Assembly: GCF_023156385.1 (NCBI RefSeq)
Contig: NZ_JAKZAK010000033.1
Location: 1-53,317, forward strand
Length of the DNA: 53,317 bases
Direction of reading: 5' to 3'
Source: Marinobacter xestospongiae
Lineage (GTDB): Bacteria > Pseudomonadota > Gammaproteobacteria > Pseudomonadales > Oleiphilaceae
Part shown: piece by piece, positions 40,533 to 48,904 of the stretch
Position numbering within the stretch: position 1 is the stretch's first letter
Layout of the letters: each line of letters opens with the position of its first letter
Made by a program: the position numbers and the translations under genes
Notes under the pieces: generated by a model
Databases searched by the model: none
What the model was told of the DNA's origin: nothing
What the model saw: the letters and a program-made list of their open reading frames with translations, nothing else

Positions 40533-42197
40533 ATGTCCCAGTCCCGCGAGCAGGAATCCGCCGCAGGTCAGGCCGGCACCCTCAACGTGGTGATGGCGCA
40601 AATTGATTTCCTGGTGGGAGACATCCCCGGGAATACCCGGTTGGTGATCGAGTCCACCCGGCGGGCAGTTCAGGACCATGGCGCGGATGTGGTGGTGTTT
40701 CCTGAGTTGTGCCTCACCGGTTATCCACCGGAAGACCTGCTGTTGCGGCCCAGTCTGGACCTTCGTCTGGATGAGGCTCTGGAAACACTGCTGGCGGCGG
40801 ACCTGCCTGCTGCAATTGTCATTGGAACGCCGTGGCGGGAAGGCGGGTTGCTGTACAACGCCGCGTTGGTGATTGCTGACGGCGAGGTTCGCGGTCGCTA
40901 TTACAAGCAGTGTCCGCCCAACTACCAGGTGTTTGACGAGAAACGTTACTTCGCCGCCGGCAGCGAGATCTGCCTGACCGCCATCAAAGGCATTCCGGTG
41001 GGGGTCACTGTCTGTGAAGACATCTGGCGCGATGGTCCGGTTGAAGATGCCGCCGCCGCTGGTGCCAAGCTGATCCTCAACCTCAATGCGTCGCCTTATG
41101 ACATTGACAAGCAGGCCCGTCGCAAGGCCCTGCTTGAGCGCAAAGCCCGTGAAAACCAGGTCAGCATTGTGTACGTCAACCTGGTGGGTGGGCAGGATGA
41201 ACTGGTGTTTGATGGCGGCTCGATGGTATTCGACCACTCGGGCGAACAGGCGATGGAAGCGCCGCAGTTTACCGAAGGGCTTTATCCGGTGACGTTCCTG
41301 GTGGAGCACCACTGCCAGCCCCTGTCCCAACCGGCCCTGCCGGAGCCATCACTGGAGCAGAACGTCTACCAGGCGCTGGTGCTGGGGGTGAGGGATTATG
41401 TCAACAAGAACGGCTTCAAGTCGGTGGTGCTGGGCCTGTCTGGCGGTATCGATTCCGCGGTGACCCTGGCGGTGGCGGTCGATGCTCTGGGGCCGGAGCG
41501 GGTGCGGGCGGTGATGATGCCGTTCCGCTATACCTCCAGCATGAGTCTGGAGGATGCCGAATCTCAGGCCCAGGCCCTCAACGTGCACTACGACGTGTTC
41601 TCCATCGAGCCGATGTACGACAGCTTTATGGCGACTCTGGCAGCGCCCTTCGAGGGCACGTCGCCGGACACCACGGAGGAGAACCTGCAGGCCCGGCTGC
41701 GGGGCGTGTTGCTGATGTCGCTGTCCAACAAGTTCGGTGCGCTGGTGCTTACCACCGGGAACAAGAGTGAAATGGCGGTTGGCTATTCCACCCTGTACGG
41801 CGACATGGCGGGTGGCTTTGACGTACTCAAGGACGTGCCGAAGACCCTGGTCTTCCGCCTGGCCCGCTACCGCAACACCGTGTCAGCCGTCATTCCGGAG
41901 CGGGTCATCACCCGGCCGCCGTCAGCGGAGCTGGCGCCGGATCAGAAAGACGAGGACAGCCTGCCGGACTACGATGTACTCGACCGCATTCTCAACCTCT
42001 ACGTAGAGCGGGATTACAGCGCTGACGCCATTGTGGCCGAGGGCTTTGAGCGGGCGGATGTGGAGCGGGTCGCGCGGCTGGTGGACATCAACGAATACAA
42101 GCGCCGGCAGGCGCCCATTGGCGTACGGATTACCGAGCGGGGCTTTGGCAAGGATCGGCGTTATCCCATCACCAACAAATGGAAGATCGGGAAATGA
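40533..42197 (+). CDS. nadE: Glutamine-dependent NAD+ synthetase
   Basis: This enzyme amidates nicotinate adenine dinucleotide to NAD+ using glutamine. The 554-residue protein fuses an N-terminal nitrilase-type glutaminase domain with catalytic E58 (FPELCLTGYPPEDLL), K125 and C161 (VCEDIWRDG), to a C-terminal synthetase domain with the PP-loop SGGIDSA near residue 304. All catalytic residues are present. AGGAG precedes the start. In P. aeruginosa, as I recall, this gene is not between pilS and bamD, so its position may be a lineage-specific insertion. A strong terminator follows. Confidence 0.94.
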   Translation: MSQSREQESAAGQAGTLNVVMAQIDFLVGDIPGNTRLVIESTRRAVQDHGADVVVFPELCLTGYPPEDLLLRPSLDLRLDEALETLLAADLPAAIVIGTPWREGGLLYNAALVIADGEVRGRYYKQCPPNYQVFDEKRYFAAGSEICLTAIKGIPVGVTVCEDIWRDGPVEDAAAAGAKLILNLNASPYDIDKQARRKALLERKARENQVSIVYVNLVGGQDELVFDGGSMVFDHSGEQAMEAPQFTEGLYPVTFLVEHHCQPLSQPALPEPSLEQNVYQALVLGVRDYVNKNGFKSVVLGLSGGIDSAVTLAVAVDALGPERVRAVMMPFRYTSSMSLEDAESQAQALNVHYDVFSIEPMYDSFMATLAAPFEGTSPDTTEENLQARLRGVLLMSLSNKFGALVLTTGNKSEMAVGYSTLYGDMAGGFDVLKDVPKTLVFRLARYRNTVSAVIPERVITRPPSAELAPDQKDEDSLPDYDVLDRILNLYVERDYSADAIVAEGFERADVERVARLVDINEYKRRQAPIGVRITERGFGKDRRYPITNKWKIGK

Positions 42198-42242
42198 CGG
42201 TCCGTTTGGCGAGTCGACTGCGTTAAGTCTGCTGCGTTGACC

Positions 42243-42274
42243 CGACAGGCGGGAAAGGCCCGCCTGTCGTTTCT
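42243..42274 (+). terminator. Terminator after nadE
   Basis: Eleven base pairs, CGACAGGCGGG (42243-42253) with CCCGCCTGTCG (42259-42269), surround AAAGG and are followed by TTTCTT. It separates nadE from convergent bamD. Confidence 0.85.
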
Positions 42275-42328
42275 TCTCTGTAAAGCCAGCAAGAGGGCCC
42301 GGCCAGCCCTTCCCACCGCGTTCAGGCG

Positions 42329-43165
42329 TTAGTCGCCACCCAGTAAACCGAAGGTTACCACGTTCAGCAGTGAGCGATTCTGCCGTTTCAGCAGGCTGGG
42401 CTGGAACTTCATGTCGGCGGAGAAGGCCTCGCTGTCGGGGAAATTGATGGCCAGCAGCTGAATGGCGTCGCTGGACGCATCGTCCAGTCCCATGAAGCGG
42501 TAGGTTTCCGCCATGATGATCAGGGCGTCTTCCAGCGCGGGTGTGGTGGAGAAGTTCTCCAGTACATAGCGGGCGCGATTGTTGGCCGCCAGATAGGCTT
42601 CCCGGGTGATGTAGTAGCGGGCAGCCTCCAGTTCCAGCTCCGCCAGCCGGTTGCGGATGGCGATCATCCGCTGACGGGCATCGGCGGCGTACTCGCTGTC
42701 CGGGTAGCGGTTGGTCAGGGTGGAAAAGTCGCGAAAGGCCTGGCGCTGCTCGCCGGGGTCCCGGGCGCTGACATCAATTGGGAAATAGCGACCGGCCAGC
42801 CCCAGGTCCAGGTTGTAGGAGGCCAGGCCGCGCATGTACAGCGCGTAGTCGGCGTGATCGCTTTGGGGATTCAGGCGCAGGAAGCGATCAGCGGCGGCTC
42901 GGGACCCTTCCAGGTCCAGGTTCTGGTAGCGGGCGTAGATCAGGTCCAGCTGCGCCTGCTCGGCGTAGCGGCCGAAGGGATAGTAAGTTTCCAGAAAGTC
43001 GAGGTTGCGCTCCGCCTCGGTGAAGTTGCCCGAGTTCATGGCGCTACGAGCGTTGTCGTAATAAGTTTCCTCCGGCAGCACCTGAGCTTCTTTGGAATTG
43101 GTGGCGCAGGCACTGAGCATCACCGCCAGAATGGTAAGAAGAAGGGCGCGAACAACTGTTCTCAT
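42329..43165 (-). CDS. bamD: Outer membrane protein assembly factor BamD
   Basis: BamD is an outer-membrane lipoprotein facing the periplasm that works with BamA in beta-barrel insertion. The 278-residue product has a lipoprotein signal ending LSAC with C20, followed by TPR-like helical repeats through most of its length (YYDNARSAMNSGNFTEAERN, then repeats of about 34-38 residues). It is about 30 residues longer than in E. coli. Upstream in-frame sequence to 43399 is rejected because it lacks signal peptide character. It is divergent from rluD, as in Pseudomonas and E. coli. Confidence 0.93.
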   Translation of the reverse strand: MRTVVRALLLTILAVMLSACATNSKEAQVLPEETYYDNARSAMNSGNFTEAERNLDFLETYYPFGRYAEQAQLDLIYARYQNLDLEGSRAAADRFLRLNPQSDHADYALYMRGLASYNLDLGLAGRYFPIDVSARDPGEQRQAFRDFSTLTNRYPDSEYAADARQRMIAIRNRLAELELEAARYYITREAYLAANNRARYVLENFSTTPALEDALIIMAETYRFMGLDDASSDAIQLLAINFPDSEAFSADMKFQPSLLKRQNRSLLNVVTFGLLGGD

Positions 43166-43249
43166 GCCGGAATCCCGTATAATGATTGACTGGCCAACGC
43201 CCGTCCTGCCGGTCGGGTCGCCGGGTCTCCTTGCGGGGTGCTGCTTGCA

Positions 43250-43265
43250 CAACCTCGCGAGGTTG
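43250..43265. promoter_or_regulatory. 16-bp perfect palindrome in the bamD-rluD gap
   Basis: CAACCTCGCGAGGTTG is a perfect palindrome in the middle of the 211-bp divergent region. It is also flanked by TGCACAA (43246-43252) and its complement TTGTGCA (43291-43297). It may be an operator for one or both genes. A plus-strand TATAAT lies at 43178-43183. Confidence 0.35.
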
Positions 43266-43376
43266 GCCATTGTAACGGGGTTGCCACGTCTTGTGCAGGG
43301 GCCTGGCCGGTCCTCGGTCTCCGTGACCAAGACGTAATGTAACCCTCCTATGCCAATCCATCGAATCGAGTCCTGA

Positions 43377-44354
43377 ATGACCGCAGAAAACCGCATCACC
43401 GAATCTCACACCGTCCCGCCCGAGCTCAGTGACCGGCGTCTGGACCAGGTCGCCGCCGAGCTTATGCCTGAGCATTCCCGCTCCCGTCTGCAGAGCTGGA
43501 TCAAATCCGGTCAGCTCACCGTGAATGGACGGGCCTGCAAGCCAAGGGACAAGGTCATGCTGGACGACCGGCTGGAACTGGACGCCGAGCCTGAGGTCCA
43601 GGTCAGCTGGCAGGCGGAATCCATTGAGCTGGATGTGGTCTACGAAGACGAACACCTGCTGGTCATCAACAAGCCGGCGGGGCTGGTGGTGCACCCGGCA
43701 GCGGGCCATGCCGATGGCACTCTGGTCAATGCATTGCTGCATTACGCTCCCGAGGTCGACAAGCTGCCCCGGGCCGGAATTGTGCACCGGCTCGACAAGG
43801 ATACCTCGGGCATTATGGTGGTGGCTCGCAGTCTGATTGCGCATACCTCTCTGGTGGAGCAATTGCAGGATCGCACCATGGGGCGAGAGTACGAGGCGGT
43901 GATGGTCGGCACGATTACCGGTGGCGGCACCGTCGATGCGCCCATTGGTCGTCACCCCCGTGACCGCAAGAAAATGGCGGTGGTAAAAGCCGGCAAACCT
44001 GCGGTCACCCACTATCGCCTGGTGGAACGCTTTGCCGCCCACACCCACGTTCGCTGCCAGTTGGAGAGTGGCCGAACCCACCAGATTCGCGTGCACATGG
44101 CACACATCAAACACCCTCTGGTGGGAGACCCGCTTTACGGCGGTCGTATGCGACTGCCTCCAGGCACCACAGAGGAATTACGGGACGTACTGGCGGCCTT
44201 TCAGCGCCAGGCGCTGCACGCTCGCCGGTTGACCCTGGAGCACCCAGCGACAGGCGAGGTACTGAGCTGGGAAACCGACCTGCCCGCGGATTTCACCGGA
44301 CTGCTGGCGGCGCTGAGGCAGCATCGGGAGGCGCTGGAGCGGGATGCCCTGTAA
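43377..44354 (+). CDS. rluD: Ribosomal large subunit pseudouridine synthase D
   Basis: RluD makes the pseudouridines of helix 69 in 23S rRNA (E. coli 1911, 1915, 1917), needed for normal 50S function. The 325-residue product has an N-terminal S4 RNA-binding domain (about 20-70) and the catalytic domain with D140 in GIVHRLDKDTSG. NKPAGLVVHPAAGH and the RTHQIRVHM segment are also family hallmarks. It overlaps pgeF by 11 bases, the usual rluD-pgeF pair. Confidence 0.95.
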   Translation: MTAENRITESHTVPPELSDRRLDQVAAELMPEHSRSRLQSWIKSGQLTVNGRACKPRDKVMLDDRLELDAEPEVQVSWQAESIELDVVYEDEHLLVINKPAGLVVHPAAGHADGTLVNALLHYAPEVDKLPRAGIVHRLDKDTSGIMVVARSLIAHTSLVEQLQDRTMGREYEAVMVGTITGGGTVDAPIGRHPRDRKKMAVVKAGKPAVTHYRLVERFAAHTHVRCQLESGRTHQIRVHMAHIKHPLVGDPLYGGRMRLPPGTTEELRDVLAAFQRQALHARRLTLEHPATGEVLSWETDLPADFTGLLAALRQHREALERDAL

Positions 44355-45090
44355 TCTCCCGCTGATCCGCCCTGACTGGCCTGCGCCGCCCCATGTCCAC
44401 GCGGGATGTACCACCCGCCAGGGTGGTGTGAGTGAGACTCCCTGGGCGTCGTTGAATCTGGGGGATCATGTGGCCGACAAGGCCGCTGATGTCGCCATTA
44501 ATCGGACGCGACTGGCGACGGAGCTGGGGTTGCCTGAAACGGCCTTTGGCTGGCTACGGCAGGTTCATGGTACCCAGGTCGTTCGGTTGCCGGTACCGGC
44601 CGGTGTGTCTGCCGATGCCAGTGTCACTGCGGAGCCAGGTTTGGTTTGCAGCATCCTCACCGCGGATTGTCTGCCGGTACTGCTGTGTGATCGTGCCGGT
44701 ACCTGTGTTGCCGCCGCGCATGCGGGCTGGCGGGGACTGTGCGCCGGGGTGATCGAGCAAACGGTTGCGGCGATGGGCTGCCCGCCGGCAGAGCTCATGG
44801 CATGGCTTGGACCAGCCATTGGTCCGGATGCATTCGAGGTCGGGCCGGAGGTGAGGGCAGCATTTTTGCAACGCGATGCTGGGGCGGATTCGGCGTTTGT
44901 CCCCAGCCCGACCCATTCTGAGCGCTTCCTGGCGAATATCTACCAGCTCGCCCGTCTGCGGCTTGCTTCTATCGGTGTTACGGCCGTCTACGGTGGTGAT
45001 CTCTGCACGGTCTCTGACCCCGCCCGGTTCTTTTCCTACCGCCGTGACGGCGAGACCGGTCGTCAGGCCAGCTTTATCTGGTTGGAGTGA
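44344..45090 (+). CDS. pgeF: Peptidoglycan editing factor PgeF (YfiH/laccase-domain family)
   Basis: This family includes E. coli YfiH/PgeF, reported to limit misincorporation of serine into peptidoglycan precursors; others were described as copper oxidoreductases or purine nucleoside enzymes. The 248-residue product has the three metal/active-site motifs: WLRQVHGTQV (His), LTADCLPVLL (Cys) and AAAHAGWRGL (His). It overlaps rluD and is probably cotranscribed with it. After the stop come a CGTCA/TGACG hairpin and the clpB heat-shock promoter. Confidence 0.92.
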   Translation: MPCNLPLIRPDWPAPPHVHAGCTTRQGGVSETPWASLNLGDHVADKAADVAINRTRLATELGLPETAFGWLRQVHGTQVVRLPVPAGVSADASVTAEPGLVCSILTADCLPVLLCDRAGTCVAAAHAGWRGLCAGVIEQTVAAMGCPPAELMAWLGPAIGPDAFEVGPEVRAAFLQRDAGADSAFVPSPTHSERFLANIYQLARLRLASIGVTAVYGGDLCTVSDPARFFSYRRDGETGRQASFIWLE

Positions 45091-45094
45091 CCTC

Positions 45095-45110
45095 CGTCAA
45101 AAAAATGACG
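45095..45110 (+). other. Short A-spaced inverted repeat after pgeF
   Basis: CGTCA (45095-45099) and TGACG (45106-45110) flank six adenines, immediately downstream of the pgeF stop and upstream of the clpB promoter. There is no U-run. It resembles the arms of the rpsT leader repeat at 21844-21864. Confidence 0.3.
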
Positions 45111-45126
45111 ATCTGGTCGTTGATCC

Positions 45127-45159
45127 GCTTGAAGTCCTGATCCTGGGCCCTACATATAG
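45127..45159 (+). promoter_or_regulatory. Sigma-32-type heat-shock promoter of clpB
   Basis: CGCTTGAAG (45127-45135), a 13-base spacer and CCCTACATATA (45149-45159) match the sigma-32 consensus CTTGAAA-N13-15-CCCCATnT at most positions. It lies about 145 bases upstream of clpB, a known sigma-32 regulon member. Confidence 0.65.
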
Positions 45160-45305
45160 ATTCAAAGCAACGAATTGCCTCATGACTGGTGAACCGGTTA
45201 GAGGCATCGGGTGCCCCGTTCTATGCTGTTGTTAAGGTCGTGCCGTCCACCATCTGGCGGCGTCCATGGAGCGTGGGAATCCAGACAGATCAGGGAAACC
45301 AGACT

Positions 45306-47882
45306 ATGCGAATAGACAAACTTACCAGCCGGCTTCAAACCGCCCTTGCCGATGCTCAGTCACTGGCGGTGGGGCAGGATCACAACTTCATCGAGCCGTT
45401 GCACCTGATGCAGGCGCTGCTGGATCAGGAGGGCAGTTCGATCAAGCCTCTGCTCAAGCAGGTCGGCGTTGAGCCTGGGCGGGTGCGCCAGGCGGTGGCC
45501 CGGGAAATCGAGAAACTGCCGGAAGTGAAGGGCTCCGCCGGCGATGTCTCCATGTCCAACGACATGGGGCGCCTGTTCAATATCGCCGACAAGCTTGCCC
45601 AGCAACGCCAGGATCAGTTCATTTCCAGCGAGTTGATGTTGCTGGCGGCGCTGGAGGATCGTGGCACCCTGGGGCGTGTCCTGCGGGAGCAGGGGGTCGA
45701 CAAGGCGGCGCTGGAATCCGCCATTGACCAGGTCCGTGGCGGCGAGCCGGTGAATGACGCTTCGGCGGAGGAGAACCGGCAGGCGCTGGGCAAGTACACC
45801 ATCGATCTGACCGAACGGGCGGAAGCCGGCAAACTCGATCCGGTGATTGGCCGGGACGATGAGATCCGCCGCACCATCCAGGTGTTGCAGCGCCGTCGCA
45901 AGAACAACCCGGTACTGATTGGTGAGCCCGGGGTCGGTAAGACCGCCATCGTCGAGGGCTTGGCCCAGCGTATCGTGGACGGTGAGGTGCCGGACGGTCT
46001 CAAGGACAAGAAGGTGCTGTCCCTGGATATGGGCGCGCTGATCGCCGGTGCCAAGTTCCGTGGCGAGTTTGAGGAGCGTCTGAAGGCGGTGCTGAACGAG
46101 CTGGCCAAGCAGGAAGGTCAGATCATCCTGTTCATCGACGAGTTGCACACCATGGTGGGTGCCGGCAAGGCCGAGGGTTCGATGGATGCCGGCAACATGC
46201 TCAAGCCCGCTCTGGCTCGTGGCGAACTGCATTGCGTCGGGGCCACCACGCTGGATGAGTACCGCGAGCACATCGAGAAGGATGCCGCGCTGGAGCGTCG
46301 GTTCCAGAAAGTGCTGGTGAAAGAGCCCAGCGAAGAAGACACCATCGCCATCCTCCGTGGGTTGAAAGAGCGCTACGAGGTGCACCACGGGGTTGAAGTG
46401 ACCGATGGCGCCATCATTGCCGCGTCCAAGCTGTCTCACCGCTACATCACCGACCGGCAATTGCCGGACAAGGCCATCGACCTGGTGGATGAGGCAGCGA
46501 GCCAGATCCGCATGGAAATGGACTCCAAGCCCGAGGCGCTGGATCGCCTGGAGCGGCGGCTGATTCAGCTCAAGATTGAGCGGGAAGCGCTCAAGAAGGA
46601 GACTGATGCCGCGTCCAAGAAGCGGCTGGCGGAACTCAAGGACGTGATCGCCACCATTGAGCGGGAATACGCTGACCTTGAGGAAATCTGGAACACCGAG
46701 AAAGCGGCCCTGCACGGTTCCCAGAAAATCAAGAGTCAGCTTGAGCAGGCTCGTATCGATCTCGAGAACGCTCGCCGCGCCGGCAACCTGGGTGAGATGT
46801 CGGAGCTGCAGTATGGCCGGATCCCAGAGCTGGAGCGTCAGCTCGACATGGCCAGTCAGGCCGAGATGATGGAGATGAAGCTGCTCCGCAACCGGGTCAC
46901 CGATGAGGAAATTGCTGAGGTGGTGTCGAAGTGGACCGGGATTCCGGTGTCGAAGATGCTTGAAGGTGAGCGTGACAAGTTGATGCGCATGGAGCAGGCA
47001 CTTCACGAACGGGTGATTGGCCAGGACGAAGCCGTGGAGGCGGTCGCAAACGCGGTACGGCGGTCCCGTGCCGGGCTGTCGGACCCTAACCGGCCGAATG
47101 GTTCCTTCCTGTTTCTGGGGCCGACCGGGGTCGGCAAGACCGAGCTGTGTAAATCGCTGGCTGCGTTCCTGTTCGATACTGAGGAAGCCATGGTTCGCAT
47201 CGACATGTCCGAGTTCATGGAGAAGCATTCCGTGGCACGGTTGATCGGTGCGCCTCCGGGCTACGTTGGCTACGAGGAGGGCGGGTATCTCACGGAGGCT
47301 GTACGTCGGCGTCCCTATTCGGTGCTGTTGCTGGATGAGGTGGAAAAAGCCCACCCGGATGTCTTCAATGTTCTGCTGCAGGTATTGGAGGACGGCCGGC
47401 TGACGGACGGTCAGGGGCGCACGGTGGATTTCCGCAATACCGTGATTGTGATGACCTCAAACCTTGGCTCAGACATCATCCAGCAGAAGGCCGGTGAAGA
47501 AAACTACGAGGCAATGAAGGCCTCGGTGATGGAAGTGGTGGGTACGCACTTCCGGCCAGAGTTCATCAACCGGGTCGATGAAGTGGTGGTGTTCCACCCC
47601 TTGGGCGGGGAGCAGATACACGGCATTGCCCGGGTCCAGATCGATCTGCTGAGCAAGCGGTTGCGTGAGCAGGATATGAAGCTGGAGCTGGACGAGGCTG
47701 CAATGACGCTGCTGGCGGAAGTGGGCTACGACCCGGTCTACGGTGCGAGACCGCTCAAGCGTGCGATCCAGCGGATGATCGAGAACCCGCTGGCCCAGCG
47801 CCTGTTGCAGGGAGAGTTCGTACCGGGTGATACCATCCATGGCACGGTTCAGGATGATCAGTTGGTGTTTCGGAAAGCCTGA
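45306..47882 (+). CDS. clpB: ATP-dependent disaggregase ClpB
   Basis: ClpB is a hexameric AAA+ chaperone that, with DnaK, dissolves protein aggregates after heat stress. The 858-residue product has the N domain (1-145), AAA1 with Walker A GEPGVGKT at 206-213, the coiled-coil M domain (about 400-525), and AAA2 with GPTGVGKT at 605-612. ATG 45306 (MRIDKLTSRLQTALADAQSL) matches the family; the upstream open frame to 45189 does not. A heat-shock promoter precedes it and a G+C hairpin follows. Confidence 0.97.
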   Translation: MRIDKLTSRLQTALADAQSLAVGQDHNFIEPLHLMQALLDQEGSSIKPLLKQVGVEPGRVRQAVAREIEKLPEVKGSAGDVSMSNDMGRLFNIADKLAQQRQDQFISSELMLLAALEDRGTLGRVLREQGVDKAALESAIDQVRGGEPVNDASAEENRQALGKYTIDLTERAEAGKLDPVIGRDDEIRRTIQVLQRRRKNNPVLIGEPGVGKTAIVEGLAQRIVDGEVPDGLKDKKVLSLDMGALIAGAKFRGEFEERLKAVLNELAKQEGQIILFIDELHTMVGAGKAEGSMDAGNMLKPALARGELHCVGATTLDEYREHIEKDAALERRFQKVLVKEPSEEDTIAILRGLKERYEVHHGVEVTDGAIIAASKLSHRYITDRQLPDKAIDLVDEAASQIRMEMDSKPEALDRLERRLIQLKIEREALKKETDAASKKRLAELKDVIATIEREYADLEEIWNTEKAALHGSQKIKSQLEQARIDLENARRAGNLGEMSELQYGRIPELERQLDMASQAEMMEMKLLRNRVTDEEIAEVVSKWTGIPVSKMLEGERDKLMRMEQALHERVIGQDEAVEAVANAVRRSRAGLSDPNRPNGSFLFLGPTGVGKTELCKSLAAFLFDTEEAMVRIDMSEFMEKHSVARLIGAPPGYVGYEEGGYLTEAVRRRPYSVLLLDEVEKAHPDVFNVLLQVLEDGRLTDGQGRTVDFRNTVIVMTSNLGSDIIQQKAGEENYEAMKASVMEVVGTHFRPEFINRVDEVVVFHPLGGEQIHGIARVQIDLLSKRLREQDMKLELDEAAMTLLAEVGYDPVYGARPLKRAIQRMIENPLAQRLLQGEFVPGDTIHGTVQDDQLVFRKA

Positions 47883-47891
47883 CGGCCAATG

Positions 47892-47919
47892 GGGCGGGCC
47901 ATGAAAAGCCCGCCCGTTT
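47892..47919 (+). terminator. Terminator-like hairpin after clpB
   Basis: GGGCGGGC (47892-47899) pairs with GCCCGCCC (47908-47915) around CATGAAAA and is followed by GTTTC. The U-run is short, but the stem is strong and the site lies between convergent genes. Confidence 0.6.
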
Positions 47920-47937
47920 CAGCCCGCTGATTCCGTA

Positions 47938-48399
47938 TCAGGGCGTTTCCGGGCCACAGTTCTCGTCGGCGAGTTCCTGGAACGTCCTTCTCTGTTCAAC
48001 GATTTCCTCTGGCGACAGATAGCGTTGTTCGCCGTTTTCCTCCATCCGGACACGTCCCCCCTGGGTCAGCACCTTGAGATTGGCCTGGGCGGTCTCGCAA
48101 TTAGCGGCCCGCTGCTTCTGGCGGGCGCGCTCGACCTCGGTCAGGCGCTCAATCTCCGCCTCGTCCATCTGCCGCTGTTCCAGTTCCGCGGCGCGCTCCT
48201 GGGGGCTGCGACTGGTGGAAGGGGAGCCGCTTGGTGCTCCCGTGCGGATGTTCACCGACTCGGTGCGTTGCCCGGTAGGCTGCCGGTCACCAAAGTGGGT
48301 GACGCCGTTCTCATCGGTCCATTTGTAGACCGATGCACTGCTGGCTACGCCTGGCGCCAGTGCGATGGTCAGCGCCAGAATAAGGGATCTGCTGTTCAT
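47938..48399 (-). CDS. DUF4124 domain-containing periplasmic protein
   Basis: This 153-residue protein has a signal peptide (about residues 1-22, ending VASSAS), then the DUF4124 signature VYKWTDENGVTHFGDRQP, a Ser/Pro/Arg linker, and a charged helical segment rich in Glu and Arg (about 65-105). One Cys lies mid-protein and one near the C terminus. DUF4124 proteins are common in gammaproteobacteria, and their function is unknown. It is convergent with clpB and divergent from the ilv operon across a 505-bp gap. Confidence 0.85.
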   Translation of the reverse strand: MNSRSLILALTIALAPGVASSASVYKWTDENGVTHFGDRQPTGQRTESVNIRTGAPSGSPSTSRSPQERAAELEQRQMDEAEIERLTEVERARQKQRAANCETAQANLKVLTQGGRVRMEENGEQRYLSPEEIVEQRRTFQELADENCGPETP

Positions 48400-48581
48400 G
48401 CCTGTTCTCGTCGTCCTTTGTTTGAGTCCGAGCGCCGTCAGGACGGCCGGTACCGTTACTGGCCTATTGTGCGGTGTTTCACTCGCTCAGTGCAATTTCC
48501 CAGGTCACAGATTGGGCAGGAAAGCGAGGCCATCGGGCTTTCTTTCCGGCGCCTGCGCCGTGCTCACCGGCCTCGTCGCTA

Positions 48582-48609
48582 TTGACAGCGAGTTTCGCCC
48601 TGTCAGAAT
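48582..48609 (+). promoter_or_regulatory. Promoter of ilvIHC
   Basis: A perfect TTGACA (48582-48587), a 16-base spacer and CAGAAT (48604-48609) form a good sigma-70 match. The predicted transcript start near 48616 leaves a leader of about 290 nt before ilvI. Confidence 0.6.
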
Positions 48610-48613
48610 TACC

Positions 48614-48873
48614 GATTGCCTGAAGACAGGGGTCAATACGGCAGGCAATCCCGAGCGAGTATCCCCCTTCAATTACCACACTGAACGCTATGCGCCGTGT
48701 GCGCGCCATGGTTGTTGCTTTCGTGCAACCCGTTGATTGGCCGCTCTCCGCAACCCTCAGGAGCGCGGTTTGGCCAGGAGACAACCTCTCGTCTATTGGT
48801 GTGGCGGACATCCGTTCCGGCTTTCACAAGAAGCCTGGGAACCGGAATCCAGGCAACCGGAACGTGGTTCCGG
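48614..48873 (+). promoter_or_regulatory. Multi-hairpin leader of the ilvIHC mRNA
   Basis: Four stems can be read in the 505-base gene-free stretch 48400-48904. GATTGCCTG (48614-48622) pairs with CAGGCAATC (48642-48650). CCGCTCTCC (48741-48749) pairs with GGAGCGCGG (48760-48768) with one mismatch. GCCTGG (48833-48838) pairs with CCAGGC (48849-48854). CCGGAAC (48857-48863) pairs with GTTCCGG (48867-48873). The loop of the third can pair with the 3' arm of the fourth, giving exclusive folds. There is no U-run and no convincing branched-chain leader peptide, so classic attenuation is unlikely. Nothing else is evident in 48400-48581. Confidence 0.45.
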
Positions 48874-48904
48874 ATCATTCACTCGTAGCAGAGGGTAGAA
48901 GAAC

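Noticed and set aside
45360..47354. 664-codon minus-strand frame opposite clpB
   Set aside because: It is antisense to all ClpB motifs and has no ribosome site or domain.
48398..48736. Val/Leu-rich peptide start (MPVLVVLCL) as an ilv leader peptide
   Set aside because: The frame runs over 110 codons, starts upstream of the predicted promoter, and has no nearby terminator/antiterminator pair.
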